Shown: positions 1-8,390 of the stretch, in pieces
How positions within the stretch are numbered: the stretch's first letter is position 1
How the letters are laid out: each line of letters opens with the position of its first letter
Assembly: GCF_004348685.1 (NCBI RefSeq)
Contig: NZ_SMKO01000089.1
Span: forward strand, 1 to 36,819
Length of the DNA: 36,819 bases
Direction of reading: 5' to 3'
DNA from: Nonomuraea deserti
GTDB taxonomy: Bacteria; Actinomycetota; Actinomycetes; Streptosporangiales; Streptosporangiaceae
Program-made: the position numbers and the translations under genes
The notes under the pieces: model-generated
The model's input: the letters and a program-made list of their open reading frames with translations, nothing else
What the model was told of the DNA's origin: nothing
Database searches by the model: none

Positions 1-39
1 CATCAGGCCCGCCCTCAGTCGCGCCGTCAGTCGCGTCAT
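1..39 (-). CDS. possible 5' end of a gene running off the left edge
   Basis: An ATG on the minus strand at 39 opens a reading frame that stays open for 13 codons to the window edge (MTRLTARLRAGLM). It would be divergent from the M23 gene. No good ribosome binding site precedes it: GGAGGG lies more than 20 nt upstream. The stretch also holds the short direct repeat TCAGTCGCG (from about 16 and 28). I do not recognise it, and it may be intergenic sequence. Confidence 0.2.
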   Translation of the reverse strand, partial: MTRLTARLRAGLM

Positions 40-172
40 CAGGCCACCCGCCACCAGCCCTCCGTCATCGGGGGGCGCCGAGGCGCGCACGACTGCGTGC
101 CCGCGACGTGGGTAGATCACATGCCACCGCCCGCGCGGCGGCGCAGACGTGAACCCCCACCGAGAGGACGTC

Positions 173-985
173 ATGTTCCCCGTCATCCTCGCCCGGATCC
201 GGATGCCGATGATCATCGTCGGCTTGCTCCTGGCGATCGGCGAGTTCGTCCACCACGTCTCCTGGCTCAGCGTGGTGGGCCTCGTGCTGTTCCTGTCCGG
301 CTTCGCCTCGGTCTTCCTGCCTGCGGGCGCCGTCGAACGCCGGCCGATCCCGGTCGCCAGCCCCGTGCGGGGACGCTGGCTCGCGGTCAACAGCCCGGCC
401 GACAAGGTGCCCAGCCACGGCCTGCACGCCTACGGCCAGACGTACGCGGTGGACCTGGTGAACTGGCCGGACGAGGACACCGAGTGGAAGGCCGTGGTAC
501 GAGCGCCGGTGATGAGCCGCCCCGAGACGTTCCCCGGCTTCGGCAGCCCGATCTACGCCCCGGCCGCCGGCACCGTCGTACGCGCCCGGGACTTCTGGCG
601 CGACCACCTGAGCCGCAACTCCTGGCCCGCGCTGGTCTACGCCATGGTCGAGGGTTTCGCGCGCGAGCTGGCGGGCCCGAGCGGCGTGCTCGGCAACCAC
701 GTGATCCTCGCCCTCGGCGACGGCGTGTACGCCGCGTTCGCCCACCTCAAGCGCGGCTCGGTCCAGGTCCGCAAGGGCCAGCGGGTGGAGGCCGGGCAGC
801 TGATCGGGCAGTGCGGCAACTCGGGCAACTCCAGCGAGCCGCATCTGCACTTCCAGCTCATGGACAGCGCGCACCCGTCCATCGCGGCCGGGCTCCCGTT
901 CGCGTTCGAGGAGACCCTTCCGGACGGCACCACCCGCCAGAGCGTCCCGAGCAAGGAGCAGCCGCTGCTGTCACCGTCGCGCTGA
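173..985 (+). CDS. M23 (LytM-type) peptidase-like membrane-anchored protein
   Basis: Predicted zinc peptidoglycan endopeptidase of the M23 / LytM (duplicated hybrid) family, about 270 aa. Two N-terminal hydrophobic segments (roughly residues 6-24 and 31-48) should anchor it in the membrane with the catalytic domain outside. Visible motifs are HAYGQTYAVDL (first His/Asp zinc-ligand motif, about 85-95), AHL (about 190-192) and HLHF (about 224-227), the HxH signature near the C-terminus. An upstream in-frame GTG exists at 149, but the ATG at 173 follows GAGAGG at a good distance and is preferred. The protein has no recognisable PG-binding domain such as LysM or SH3. It stands alone, 140 bp before the next gene. 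Family assignment is firm; whether it cuts peptidoglycan or only activates partners cannot be told. Confidence 0.82.
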   Translation: MFPVILARIRMPMIIVGLLLAIGEFVHHVSWLSVVGLVLFLSGFASVFLPAGAVERRPIPVASPVRGRWLAVNSPADKVPSHGLHAYGQTYAVDLVNWPDEDTEWKAVVRAPVMSRPETFPGFGSPIYAPAAGTVVRARDFWRDHLSRNSWPALVYAMVEGFARELAGPSGVLGNHVILALGDGVYAAFAHLKRGSVQVRKGQRVEAGQLIGQCGNSGNSSEPHLHFQLMDSAHPSIAAGLPFAFEETLPDGTTRQSVPSKEQPLLSPSR

Positions 986-1125
986 CCGTCACACGCGCGG
1001 CGTCTGCACCCCGTAGTACGTCAGAGCTACGCCGGAGGTGCACCCCGCAGCGGGACGCCGGCTACCCGCGGTGATCCATACCTTCGAGGCCCGAGTACGT
1101 CTCCGGCACGGAAGGATCACCGCCC

Positions 1126-2079
1126 ATGGCGACCCGCCGGCGAGGCAGCCTGCGCCGCGTCCTGCTCACCACGCTCCTCACCGCGTCGGTGGCGGGGCCG
1201 ATCAGCGGCGTGACCCGCCCAGGGGCGGTTCCGGCGCCCGCGCCCGCCCCCGTACCCCCGCTGGCCGCGGCGACCCCGTCCGGGCTCGCCGGGCGGTACG
1301 CGGCCGCCCGCGCGGAGATCCTGGCCGCAGAACGGACGGCGGCCCGGCACGGCCACCGGTGGCGGGCCGCCAGGCTGCGGGAGATGGCCGATCCCGGTCG
1401 GCGGTTCCTGTCCTTCGACGGCCGGGACGGCGGCCGGACCGTGGAGGTCTTCGGCGGCCTGGCCTCCGCCGAGCGGATCGCCGTGATGGTCCCGGGCGCC
1501 GGCATCGACCTCGACAAGTACGGGATGCTGCGCGGCGGCTCGCTGCGCCTCCATGACGCGCTCGGCGACCGGTCGGCGGTGGTCGCCTGGCTCGGCTACG
1601 CCACGCCGAGCAGCGTGAGCCTCCAGGCGGTGGCCCCCCACCGCGCCGCCGAGGCCGCTCCCCGCCTGCGCGCCTTCGTCCGGGAGCTGCGCGGGGCCAG
1701 GCCGGGCGCCCGGGTCACGCTCCTGTGTCACTCCTACGGCTCCGTGGTGTGCGGCCTGGCCGCGCCGGGGCTGGACGTCGCCGGCATCGTCCTGTTCGGC
1801 AGCCCCGGCGCGGGCGTGCCCGACGCCGCCGCGCTGCGTACCCCTGCCACGGTGTGGGCGGGGCGCACGGCGGGAGACTGGGTCGCGGGCCTGCCGCATG
1901 TGTCGGTCGCGTTACCGTTCGTCACGGTGGGGCTGGGCGCCGACCCTGTCTCGCCCCGGTTCGGCGCCAGGATCTTCGCGGCGGGCGGCGGCGGGCACAG
2001 CGACTACCTGGCACCCGCTTCCACTGCCCTGGCGAGCATCGCGCGGATCGTGTCCGGGCAGGCCGGCGCCGATGCGTGA
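1126..2079 (+). CDS. secreted alpha/beta hydrolase, DUF1023 family
   Basis: 317 aa. An N-terminal Arg-rich stretch followed by a hydrophobic segment (about 11-28) and a Pro/Ala-rich linker look like a signal peptide or anchor. The rest matches the actinobacterial DUF1023 alpha/beta hydrolases: MVPGAGIDLDKYG (about 121-133), the nucleophile elbow CHSYGS (Ser about 203), a GAD acidic region and a C-terminal GGGHSDYL holding the likely catalytic His (about 296). The elbow has Cys where most members have Gly. The start is ATG 1126 after GGAAGG. The stop overlaps the next start by 8 bp (ATGCGTGA), so translation is probably coupled to the acyltransferase. The substrate is unknown; an ester or lipid is likely from the fold. 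Confidence 0.82.
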   Translation: MATRRRGSLRRVLLTTLLTASVAGPISGVTRPGAVPAPAPAPVPPLAAATPSGLAGRYAAARAEILAAERTAARHGHRWRAARLREMADPGRRFLSFDGRDGGRTVEVFGGLASAERIAVMVPGAGIDLDKYGMLRGGSLRLHDALGDRSAVVAWLGYATPSSVSLQAVAPHRAAEAAPRLRAFVRELRGARPGARVTLLCHSYGSVVCGLAAPGLDVAGIVLFGSPGAGVPDAAALRTPATVWAGRTAGDWVAGLPHVSVALPFVTVGLGADPVSPRFGARIFAAGGGGHSDYLAPASTALASIARIVSGQAGADA

Positions 2080-3259
2080 CCTCGCCGCGCGGATCGACGC
2101 CGCGACCCCGGCCGGCCGCGACCGCGCCCTCGACGCCCTGCGCGCCCTGGCCATCCTCGGCGTGGTGGCCGGGCACTGGCTGGTGACCGCGCTGGTCGTG
2201 GAGAGCGGGTCCGTGCGGGTCACCAGCCCGCTGCGGCACATGCCGCAACTCGCGCCGCTCTCGTGGGTGTTCCAGACTCTGGCGGTCTTCTTCTTGGTGG
2301 GCGGGCTGGTGGGGACACGTTCCCACCTCCGTGCACGGGCGGAGGGCGTGCCGTACGCGCGGTGGCTAGCCGGGCGGGTGGCCCGGCTGTTCCGGCCGGC
2401 GGTGGTCGTGCCGGCGGTGTGGGCAGGGGCGGCCCTGGTGATGCTGGCCGCCGGGGCGCGGCTGGAGAGCGTACAGGCGCTGGTCAAGCTGGTGCTGTCG
2501 CCGATGTGGTTCCTGCTGGTGTTCGCGGCGCTGACCGCGGCGACCCCGCTGGTGTCGAGGTTGCACCCGGCCTGGCCGTTCGCCGCGGTCGCGTGCGTCG
2601 ACCTGGTCAGGTTCGGCGGCCTCGCGGAGGGCCTGCCGGGCGGGCTCGTGGGTGCCGGGCCCGGCGACGGCTCGCTCCTGTGGGTCAACGTGGCGGCCGG
2701 GTGGCTGGTGCCGTACTGCATCGGGGCGGCCTGGGCCCGTGGCCGCCTGCAGGGGCGCGCGACCGGGTGGGCGCTGCTGCTCGGCGGCGGGGCCGCCGCC
2801 GTCGCGCTCGTCGGCTGGGGCGGGTACCCCGCCACCATGGTCGGCGTGCCGGGGGCGCCGCTGTCCAACCTCGACCCGCCCTCGCTGGCCGCCGTCACCT
2901 TCGGGATCGCCCAGAGCGGCGCGGCCCTGCTGCTGCTCGGCCCGCTGCGGCGGCTGCTGCGCCGGCCCGCGGCCTGGGCCGCGGTGGCGCTGGCGAACCT
3001 GGCGTCGATGACGATCTTCCTCTGGCACCAGACCGCGATGATCGCGGTCGCCTCGGTCGCCCTGCTCGCCGCGGGCTCGACGCCGTGGACGGGGCTGCAC
3101 ACCGTCCCCGACGGGCCGGACTGGGTGCTCGCCCGGGTGGCCTGGTTGCCGGTGTTCGCGGTGGCGCTGCTGGTGTGCTGCGCGGCGTTCCACGGTCACG
3201 AGCGGGTACGGTCGCCCGCCGAGCCGGTTGCGGAGCCCCGGCATGCTGGATCATCCTGA
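2072..3259 (+). CDS. acyltransferase family 3 membrane protein
   Basis: 395 aa integral membrane protein. The N-terminal motif RALAILGVVAGHW (about 27-39) is the hallmark of the acyltransferase-3 / OafA family, which moves acyl groups onto sugars or other envelope molecules. About ten hydrophobic helices follow, ending in LASMTIFLWHQTAMI, the typical conserved C-terminal FLWH helix. The reading frame extends further upstream, but ATG 2072, overlapping the hydrolase stop, gives the family-like N-terminus. It is co-transcribed with the DUF1023 hydrolase and, by a 17-bp overlap, with the sensor kinase. A hydrolase plus acyltransferase pair suggests turnover of an acylated envelope compound; that is inference. 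No soluble SGNH domain is fused at the C-terminus. Confidence 0.83.
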   Translation: MRDLAARIDAATPAGRDRALDALRALAILGVVAGHWLVTALVVESGSVRVTSPLRHMPQLAPLSWVFQTLAVFFLVGGLVGTRSHLRARAEGVPYARWLAGRVARLFRPAVVVPAVWAGAALVMLAAGARLESVQALVKLVLSPMWFLLVFAALTAATPLVSRLHPAWPFAAVACVDLVRFGGLAEGLPGGLVGAGPGDGSLLWVNVAAGWLVPYCIGAAWARGRLQGRATGWALLLGGGAAAVALVGWGGYPATMVGVPGAPLSNLDPPSLAAVTFGIAQSGAALLLLGPLRRLLRRPAAWAAVALANLASMTIFLWHQTAMIAVASVALLAAGSTPWTGLHTVPDGPDWVLARVAWLPVFAVALLVCCAAFHGHERVRSPAEPVAEPRHAGSS

Positions 3260-4628
3260 CCGGGGGCGGCACAAGGGCAGAGGGGACGTGGGCGAGGTGG
3301 GCAGGCTGCGCGGAGCCCTCGACGCCGTACGCGCGGACCTGTGGACGACCCGCGCCGATCCCCTTCCCCGCATGTCGCGTCCACGCGGGCTGTCCCGCCT
3401 CCCGCATGCCCTGGTCATCCTCTACGCGCTGGTCATGGGCATGTTCCCCGGAGGAGAGGGCGTCGACCCGACGGTTCCGCTGCTCGCCATGATCCAGGCG
3501 GCGGTCCTCGTGCTGGCGATGTCCCGCCCGCTGCCCGCCTGGTGGGCGTCGATCGCCGTCATGGTCATCGGCGCGCGTACGGGAATGACCTACCTCCCGC
3601 AGAGCCTGACCTTTCCCTGGATGGTCGACCCGGGCGGGACGGGCGTTCCAAGGCCCGTGCACGCCGACGCGGTGGCGTTCCCGTGGACGGGCTCCGGTGT
3701 CGCCCTGCAGGCCGGTGTGCTGTTCCTGCTGGCGCTGCGGGTTCGCCCCCGCGTCGCGGCCCAGGCGCTGGTGATCACCACGCTGGCGATGGTGTGGTGC
3801 GTGGTGTTCCTGCCCGAGAGCAGCCGTTCCGGCGACGTGCTGACGGCCCTGCTGGCGGGCGCGCTCTCGGTCGCGGTCGGGGCGGGGGTGCGGGCGCTCA
3901 GGACGACACGTACCCGTCTGGAGGCCCAGGAGGAGCTGACGGCCGAGGAGCGAGCCCGCCGCACGCTGCTGGAGGAGCGCAGCAGGATCGCGCGCGAGCT
4001 GCACGACGTGGTCGCGCACCACATGTCGGTGATCTCCATCCAGGCGCAGGTCGCGCCGCACCTGGTGGCGAACCCGCCCGACGAGCTGAAGGAGAACCTC
4101 GCGGGCATCCGCGAGAACGCCGTGGAGGCGCTGACCGAGCTCCGCCGGGTCCTCGGCGTCCTGCGCGCGCAGGACCCGCCCGGGGACGCGCCGCAGCCCA
4201 CGCTCGACCGGCTCGACGAGTTGTTCGCGAACGTGCGCGGCGCGGGCGTGGCCCTGTCGACCGAGACCGCGGGTACGCCGCGCCCGCTGTCGCCGGGGGT
4301 GGAGCTGTCGGCGTTCAGGATCGTGCAGGAGGCGCTCAGCAACGCCATGCGGCACGCGCCGGGCACCCCGGTGACGGTCCGGCTGTCCTACCAGCCCGAC
4401 GCCCTCACCCTCCGGATCGTCAACGCCGCACCCGGCGCGCCGGTTCCGTCATCGCCCGGGGCGGGTCACGGGCTGCTGGGGATGCGCGAGCGCGCGGCCA
4501 TGCTGGGCGGCGACCTCGTCACGGGGCCCACGCCGGACGGCGGCTACGAGGTCAGCGTGTTCCTGCCCGTCGGCACGGAGAAGGACGCGGATGAACCTCC
4601 GCAGAAAGGCATCGAGGCCGCCCCATGA
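3243..4628 (+). CDS. sensor histidine kinase, DesK/NarL (HisKA_3) type
   Basis: About 461 aa. Hydrophobic segments cover roughly residues 55-215 (five or six helices) with no large extracytoplasmic domain, as in DesK-like kinases that sense within the membrane. A coiled linker follows, then the HisKA_3 box RIARELHDVVAHH with phospho-His about 254, and a HATPase_c domain (EALSNAMRHAPG; GLLGMRERAAMLGG). The start is ambiguous: ATG 3243 has GGAG 7 nt upstream and overlaps the acyltransferase by 17 bp, while GTG 3288 follows AGAGGGG too closely. The stop overlaps the response regulator start by 4 bp (ATGA). The signal is unknown; linkage to the hydrolase and acyltransferase hints at a membrane or envelope cue. 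Confidence 0.88.
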   Translation: MLDHPDRGRHKGRGDVGEVGRLRGALDAVRADLWTTRADPLPRMSRPRGLSRLPHALVILYALVMGMFPGGEGVDPTVPLLAMIQAAVLVLAMSRPLPAWWASIAVMVIGARTGMTYLPQSLTFPWMVDPGGTGVPRPVHADAVAFPWTGSGVALQAGVLFLLALRVRPRVAAQALVITTLAMVWCVVFLPESSRSGDVLTALLAGALSVAVGAGVRALRTTRTRLEAQEELTAEERARRTLLEERSRIARELHDVVAHHMSVISIQAQVAPHLVANPPDELKENLAGIRENAVEALTELRRVLGVLRAQDPPGDAPQPTLDRLDELFANVRGAGVALSTETAGTPRPLSPGVELSAFRIVQEALSNAMRHAPGTPVTVRLSYQPDALTLRIVNAAPGAPVPSSPGAGHGLLGMRERAAMLGGDLVTGPTPDGGYEVSVFLPVGTEKDADEPPQKGIEAAP

Positions 4629-5296
4629 CCAGCATCCGCGTGCTCATAGCCGACGACCAGGTGATGGTCCGTCAGGGTTTCACCGTGCTGCTCGACGCCG
4701 AGCCCGGCATCGAGGTCGTCGGCCAGGCCGTGAACGGCCTCGACGCCGTCGCGAAGGTCGCCGAGCTGGAGCCCGACGTGGTGCTCATGGACGTGCGCAT
4801 GCCCGAGCTGGGCGGCATCGAGGCGACCCGCCGCATCGCGGGGCAGCCGGACGCGACCACGAGGGTCCTGGTCCTGACCACCTTCGACCTCGACGACTAC
4901 GTCTACGAGGCGCTGCGTGCGGGCGCCTCCGGCTTCCTGCTCAAGGAGGCGTCGGCGGCCGACCTGGCCCACGCGGTGCGGGTGGTGGCGGCCGGGGACG
5001 CCCTGCTCGCGCCGAACGTCACCAAACGCCTGATCGCCGAGTTCTCCCGGATGAGCGGCGCGCCGCGTGCCCCGCTGAAGGAGCGTGTGGGCGATCTGAC
5101 GGAACGCGAGACCGAGGTGCTGTCGCTGATCGCCCAGGGCCTGTCGAACGCGGAGATCGCCGAGCGCCTGGTCGTCGCCGAGCAGACCGTCAAGACCCAC
5201 GTGAGCAGAATCCTGGTCAAGCTCGGGCTGCGGGACCGCACCCAGGCGGCCGTCTACGCGTACGAGACGGGGCTGGTGCGCCCGTCGGGCTACTAG
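4625..5296 (+). CDS. response regulator, NarL/LuxR family
   Basis: 223 aa. The receiver domain (about 1-120) has the acidic pair at D10/D11, phospho-acceptor D56 in VVLMDVRMPELGG and the LKEASAADL Lys. The C-terminal LuxR-type helix-turn-helix (about 155-215) reads LTERETEVLSLIAQGLSN and ends in TVKTHVSRILVKLGLRDR. It overlaps the kinase gene by 4 bp, so it is surely its partner. A hairpin at 5314-5336 probably ends the transcription unit. Likely targets include its own operon, but I see no obvious direct or inverted repeat that would be its site. Confidence 0.93.
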   Translation: MTSIRVLIADDQVMVRQGFTVLLDAEPGIEVVGQAVNGLDAVAKVAELEPDVVLMDVRMPELGGIEATRRIAGQPDATTRVLVLTTFDLDDYVYEALRAGASGFLLKEASAADLAHAVRVVAAGDALLAPNVTKRLIAEFSRMSGAPRAPLKERVGDLTERETEVLSLIAQGLSNAEIAERLVVAEQTVKTHVSRILVKLGLRDRTQAAVYAYETGLVRPSGY

Positions 5297-5313
5297 GCGT
5301 GCCTCCGTGCGCT

Positions 5314-5336
5314 GACAGCGAACCGGGTCCGCTGTC
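5314..5336 (+). terminator. hairpin after the two-component operon
   Basis: Perfect 7-bp stem GACAGCG / CGCTGTC with a 9-nt loop, beginning 17 nt after the response regulator stop. There is no T-run, which is common for actinobacterial terminators. Confidence 0.45.
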
Positions 5337-5384
5337 GGTGAACCCACCTGGGCTCCCGGACCTTCGCGATGCTTGGGTGGCGGG

Positions 5385-6389
5385 ATGGACATCGTGGTTC
5401 TGGGCGGGACAGCATGGGTGGGCCGGGAGGTGTCCCGGCAGGCGCTCGAGCGCGGGCACCGGGTGACGTGCCTGGCGCGCGGCGAGAGCGGGCCGGTGGC
5501 CGACGGCGCGGCCCTGGTGGTCGCCGACCGGCGCGACCCTTCGGCGTACGCGCCGCTGCTCGGCCGCGACTGGGACGCGGTCATCGAGGTGTCGTGGCAG
5601 CCGGGCTTCGTCCGCGAGGCGCTCGCCGCGCTGGGCGGCCGGGCCCGGCACTGGGCCTATGTCTCCTCCGGCAACGCCTACGCCTTCCACGCCGAGCCGG
5701 GCATGGACGAGTCCGCGCCCCTCCTGGCGCCGACCGACCGCGCCGAGGCCGACCACGCGCTCTACGGCGAGGCGAAGGTCGCCTGCGAGCAGGCGTCGGC
5801 GGCCGCCGTGGGCGACCGCCTCCTCATCGCCCGCGCCGGTCTCATCGGCGGCCCCGGCGATCACAGCGGGCGCTCCGGCTACTGGGTGGCCCGTGCCGCG
5901 CGCGACCCGCACGGGCCGATGCTGGTTCCGGCCACGCCGGACAGTGCGACGCAGGTCATCGACGTACGCGACCTCGCCGCCTGGCTGCTCGACGCGGCGG
6001 AGCGCGGCACCACCGGCACCTACAACGCCGTCGGCCCCGTCGTCCCGTTCGGCGAGTGGATCGAGCTGTGCCGCACCGCCGGCGGGCACACCGGCCCGGT
6101 CGTCACCGCCGAGTCGGCCTGGCTGCTCGAGCACGGCGTGACCCAGTACATGGGGGCGGAGTCGCTGCCGATGTGGCTGGTCGAGCCGGGCTGGGAAGGA
6201 TGGTCGGCGAGGAGCGGCGCCGCGGCGCAGGCGGCGGGACTGCGCCATCGGCCCCGAGCCGAGCTGGTGTCCGACACGCTGGCCTGGGAACGCGAGCAGG
6301 GTCTCCACCGCGAACGACGCGCGGGCCTCAGCGCCGAGCGCGAGCGCGCGCTCCTCGACGCCCTCGGCCGAGGGGCCGCGAGTCGCTGA
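5385..6389 (+). CDS. NAD-dependent epimerase/reductase (extended SDR-like)
   Basis: 334 aa Rossmann-fold protein. The N-terminal MDIVVLGGTAWVG carries the GGTxxxG dinucleotide loop (about 7-13). YVSSGNAYAF and YGEAK (Tyr-x3-Lys) match the SDR active-site Tyr/Lys. The C-terminal half is a typical substrate-binding domain of the NAD-dependent epimerase/dehydratase group that includes many actinobacterial reductases of unknown substrate. An in-frame TTG lies at 5373, but ATG 5385 starts exactly at the first Rossmann strand. It is an independent gene followed closely by corA (18 nt). No biosynthetic cluster surrounds it, so the substrate cannot be proposed. Confidence 0.75.
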   Translation: MDIVVLGGTAWVGREVSRQALERGHRVTCLARGESGPVADGAALVVADRRDPSAYAPLLGRDWDAVIEVSWQPGFVREALAALGGRARHWAYVSSGNAYAFHAEPGMDESAPLLAPTDRAEADHALYGEAKVACEQASAAAVGDRLLIARAGLIGGPGDHSGRSGYWVARAARDPHGPMLVPATPDSATQVIDVRDLAAWLLDAAERGTTGTYNAVGPVVPFGEWIELCRTAGGHTGPVVTAESAWLLEHGVTQYMGAESLPMWLVEPGWEGWSARSGAAAQAAGLRHRPRAELVSDTLAWEREQGLHRERRAGLSAERERALLDALGRGAASR

Positions 6390-6407
6390 CCGCGCGACAA
6401 TCTCACC

Positions 6408-7400
6408 ATGATTGTGGACAAGGCCATCTACTGCGGTGGTGTGCGTGAGACCGTCAGCGGCGACATCAGCGATGCCTTCAGCGCCGCCCGGGTCAGAGGC
6501 GACAGCTTCCTGTGGATCGGCCTGCACGAGCCCACTCAGGAGGAGTTCGACCTGATCACCAGTGAGGTGCGGCTGCACCCGCTGGCGGTGGAGGACGCGA
6601 TTCACGCCCATCAGCGGCCCAAGCTCGAGCGCTACGACGACACCCTGTTCGTGGTGCTGAAGCCGCTGCTGTACGTCGAGGAGACCTCCGACATCGAGGT
6701 CGGCGAGATCAACCTCTTCCTGGGTGACGACTTCGTCATCAGCGTCCGCCACGGCCAGGCCAACCCGCTGGGCGGGGTGCGCCGGCGGGTCGAATCCGAT
6801 CCCGACCTGCTGTCGACCGGCCCTGCCGGGGTGCTCTACGCGATCTGCGACCAGGTCGTCGACACCTACGCCGAGATCTCGCACGAGGTCGAACTCGACC
6901 TCATCGCGCTGGAGCGCCGCGTCTTCAGCGGCGAGCGCGACGACGTCACCGCCGACATCTACTCACTCAAGCGCGAGGTCCTGGAGTTCCGGACCGCCCA
7001 GGACCCGCTCGTCCCCGTGCTGGAGGAGATCGTGAAAGGCCGGGTGGCGTTGTGCGACGGCACCCGCGATCACTTCCGTGACGTCCTGGACCACCTGCTG
7101 CGCGTGGACTCCCGGGTCGACGAGCACAACGAACTGCTCACCAGCGCCTTAAGCGCCCACCTGGCCCTGGTGGGACGTGACCAGAACAAGGTGGCCATGC
7201 AGCAGAACGCCGACATGCGCAAGATCTCCTCATGGGCGGCCGTCATCGCCGTCCCCACCATGATCGCCGGGATCTACGGCATGAACTTCGACCATATGCC
7301 CGAACTGCACTGGTCGCTCGGCTACCCGCTGAGCCTGTGCGTCATGGTCGTCGCCGTGATCGTCGTCCACCGGTTGCTGCGCAGGAGTGGGTGGTTGTGA
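6408..7400 (+). CDS. corA: CorA-family magnesium/cobalt transporter
   Basis: 330 aa. The long acidic, helical N-terminal cytoplasmic domain is followed by two C-terminal transmembrane helices (about 270-290 and 302-322). The signature YGMNF (GMN about 291-293) sits between them, with the following loop MPEL as in CorA/MRS2-like channels. CorA works as a pentamer that lets Mg2+ (and Co2+/Ni2+) into the cell. The reading frame begins at ATG 6408, 18 nt after the reductase stop, so the two may be co-transcribed. I see no Mg-responsive leader in that short gap. Confidence 0.92.
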   Translation: MIVDKAIYCGGVRETVSGDISDAFSAARVRGDSFLWIGLHEPTQEEFDLITSEVRLHPLAVEDAIHAHQRPKLERYDDTLFVVLKPLLYVEETSDIEVGEINLFLGDDFVISVRHGQANPLGGVRRRVESDPDLLSTGPAGVLYAICDQVVDTYAEISHEVELDLIALERRVFSGERDDVTADIYSLKREVLEFRTAQDPLVPVLEEIVKGRVALCDGTRDHFRDVLDHLLRVDSRVDEHNELLTSALSAHLALVGRDQNKVAMQQNADMRKISSWAAVIAVPTMIAGIYGMNFDHMPELHWSLGYPLSLCVMVVAVIVVHRLLRRSGWL

Positions 7401-7477
7401 CGCGCCGCCCGCTCCCGCCACATCATCGTGCGCGCCGTCATCATCGTGGGCGGCCGCGTGATCGCGCGGGCACGGTG

Positions 7478-7492
7478 GCCGGCGGCGCCGGC
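7478..7492. terminator. short hairpin between convergent genes
   Basis: Perfect inverted repeat GCCGGC-GGC-GCCGGC in the 93-bp gap between the corA stop and the stop of the minus-strand PNPOx gene. The loop is only 3 nt and there is no T-run, so this is a weak call. Confidence 0.3.
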
Positions 7493-7493
7493 G

Positions 7494-8024
7494 CTACGGC
7501 TGCTGAGGCTCGAAACGCCAGCGGGTCGCGCCGTACGGCTCCTTGGTCGCGACGCCGACCACCGTGTGGAAGGCGAACCGGTACACCTGCCAGGGCGGCG
7601 GCCCCGCGCTGGGCGCGCTGAACGGCGCCGTGAGCGCGTCGCCGTCCACCTCCGCCGGCCAGCCGCCCGCGCGGTAGCCGGCGGCGACCTGCTCCAGCGT
7701 CTGCGGATCTGTCACCCTGGCCGCGCTGCCGTCGAGGACGAGGTCGATGCCGGGCAGCCGGACGGAGATCGTGCAGCGCGGGTTGGCCACCAGGTCGCGA
7801 GCCTTGCGGGCGGCCGGGCTGCTGGTGAAGTAGAGGTCGCCGTCCAGCCACTGCGCGCCGACGCCCGCGGCATGCGGCGTTCCGTCCGGGCGGCACGTCC
7901 CGAGGAAGTACGTGACGTCGGGGCTCGGCACGGCGGCGAGCGCGTCACGGGCGCGGCTCCACGGCAGCTCCGCGTCTCCGTAGCGGTCGAGGTTCGTGGT
8001 CGCGCTGGGTGCTTGTTCGCTCAT
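7494..8024 (-). CDS. pyridoxamine 5'-phosphate oxidase-family (split-barrel) protein
   Basis: 176 aa. VTYFLGTCRPDGTPHAAGV, DGDLYFTSSPAARKARDL and NPRCTISVRLPG are the successive strands of the FMN/F420-binding PNPOx split-barrel fold, and the C-terminus RFAFHTVVGVATKEP is typical of actinobacterial members. Many of these are F420- or FMN-dependent reductases or flavin-binding proteins, so true pyridoxamine phosphate oxidase activity is unlikely. ATG 8024 has no clear Shine-Dalgarno sequence and the mRNA may be leaderless. It converges on corA and has no functional partner nearby. Confidence 0.8.
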   Translation of the reverse strand: MSEQAPSATTNLDRYGDAELPWSRARDALAAVPSPDVTYFLGTCRPDGTPHAAGVGAQWLDGDLYFTSSPAARKARDLVANPRCTISVRLPGIDLVLDGSAARVTDPQTLEQVAAGYRAGGWPAEVDGDALTAPFSAPSAGPPPWQVYRFAFHTVVGVATKEPYGATRWRFEPQQP

Positions 8025-8390
8025 GCACGCTAGGACCGCCGCGAGGAGCAGAACTCATCGGTGGTGCGTGCGGCTTCCTGACGGTCTGCGGCGGGGCGTC
8101 GTTCCACCCGGCCATTCGCGGCCACGCTCGCGGCTGGTGCGGGCGCGCTCACCCTGACCGTCTCCGCCCGGTTGCACCCATGGAATCAGGTACGACGTCT
8201 CCGTCACCGACGTGGCCTGGTCCAGGTGCGCCTCCGCTCGCTGATCTGCTCGGCGCGCCTACGCGCATGATCGTGTCCGGCTTCGTTGTACGCGACCCAC
8301 GCGGCCTTGTCGTCGTGGTGCAGACGGGCGGGCCGGCCCGACCTGGCCGGGCGTGCGCGTCGGCGGGCTCAGGCCCGCCGGCGGACGTTC
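8025..8390. other. 366-bp gap without a recognised gene
   Basis: Between the PNPOx start and the acyl-CoA dehydrogenase stop I see no convincing gene. A frame from 8009 stays open to 8413, but it has no ribosome binding site and no family I recognise. The right end holds the hairpin at 8361-8380. The left end must carry the PNPOx promoter. It may contain a decayed gene, which I cannot show. Confidence 0.4.
8361..8380 (-). terminator. hairpin after the acyl-CoA dehydrogenase gene
   Basis: Perfect 8-bp stem CGGCGGGC / GCCCGCCG with a TCAG loop, starting 11 nt past the stop of the minus-strand dehydrogenase. It is a good candidate factor-independent terminator, although without a U-run. Confidence 0.6.

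Noticed and set aside
5217..6884. 555-codon minus-strand frame over the reductase and corA start
   Set aside because: The plus strand has Rossmann and CorA motifs; the antisense translation is compositionally biased.
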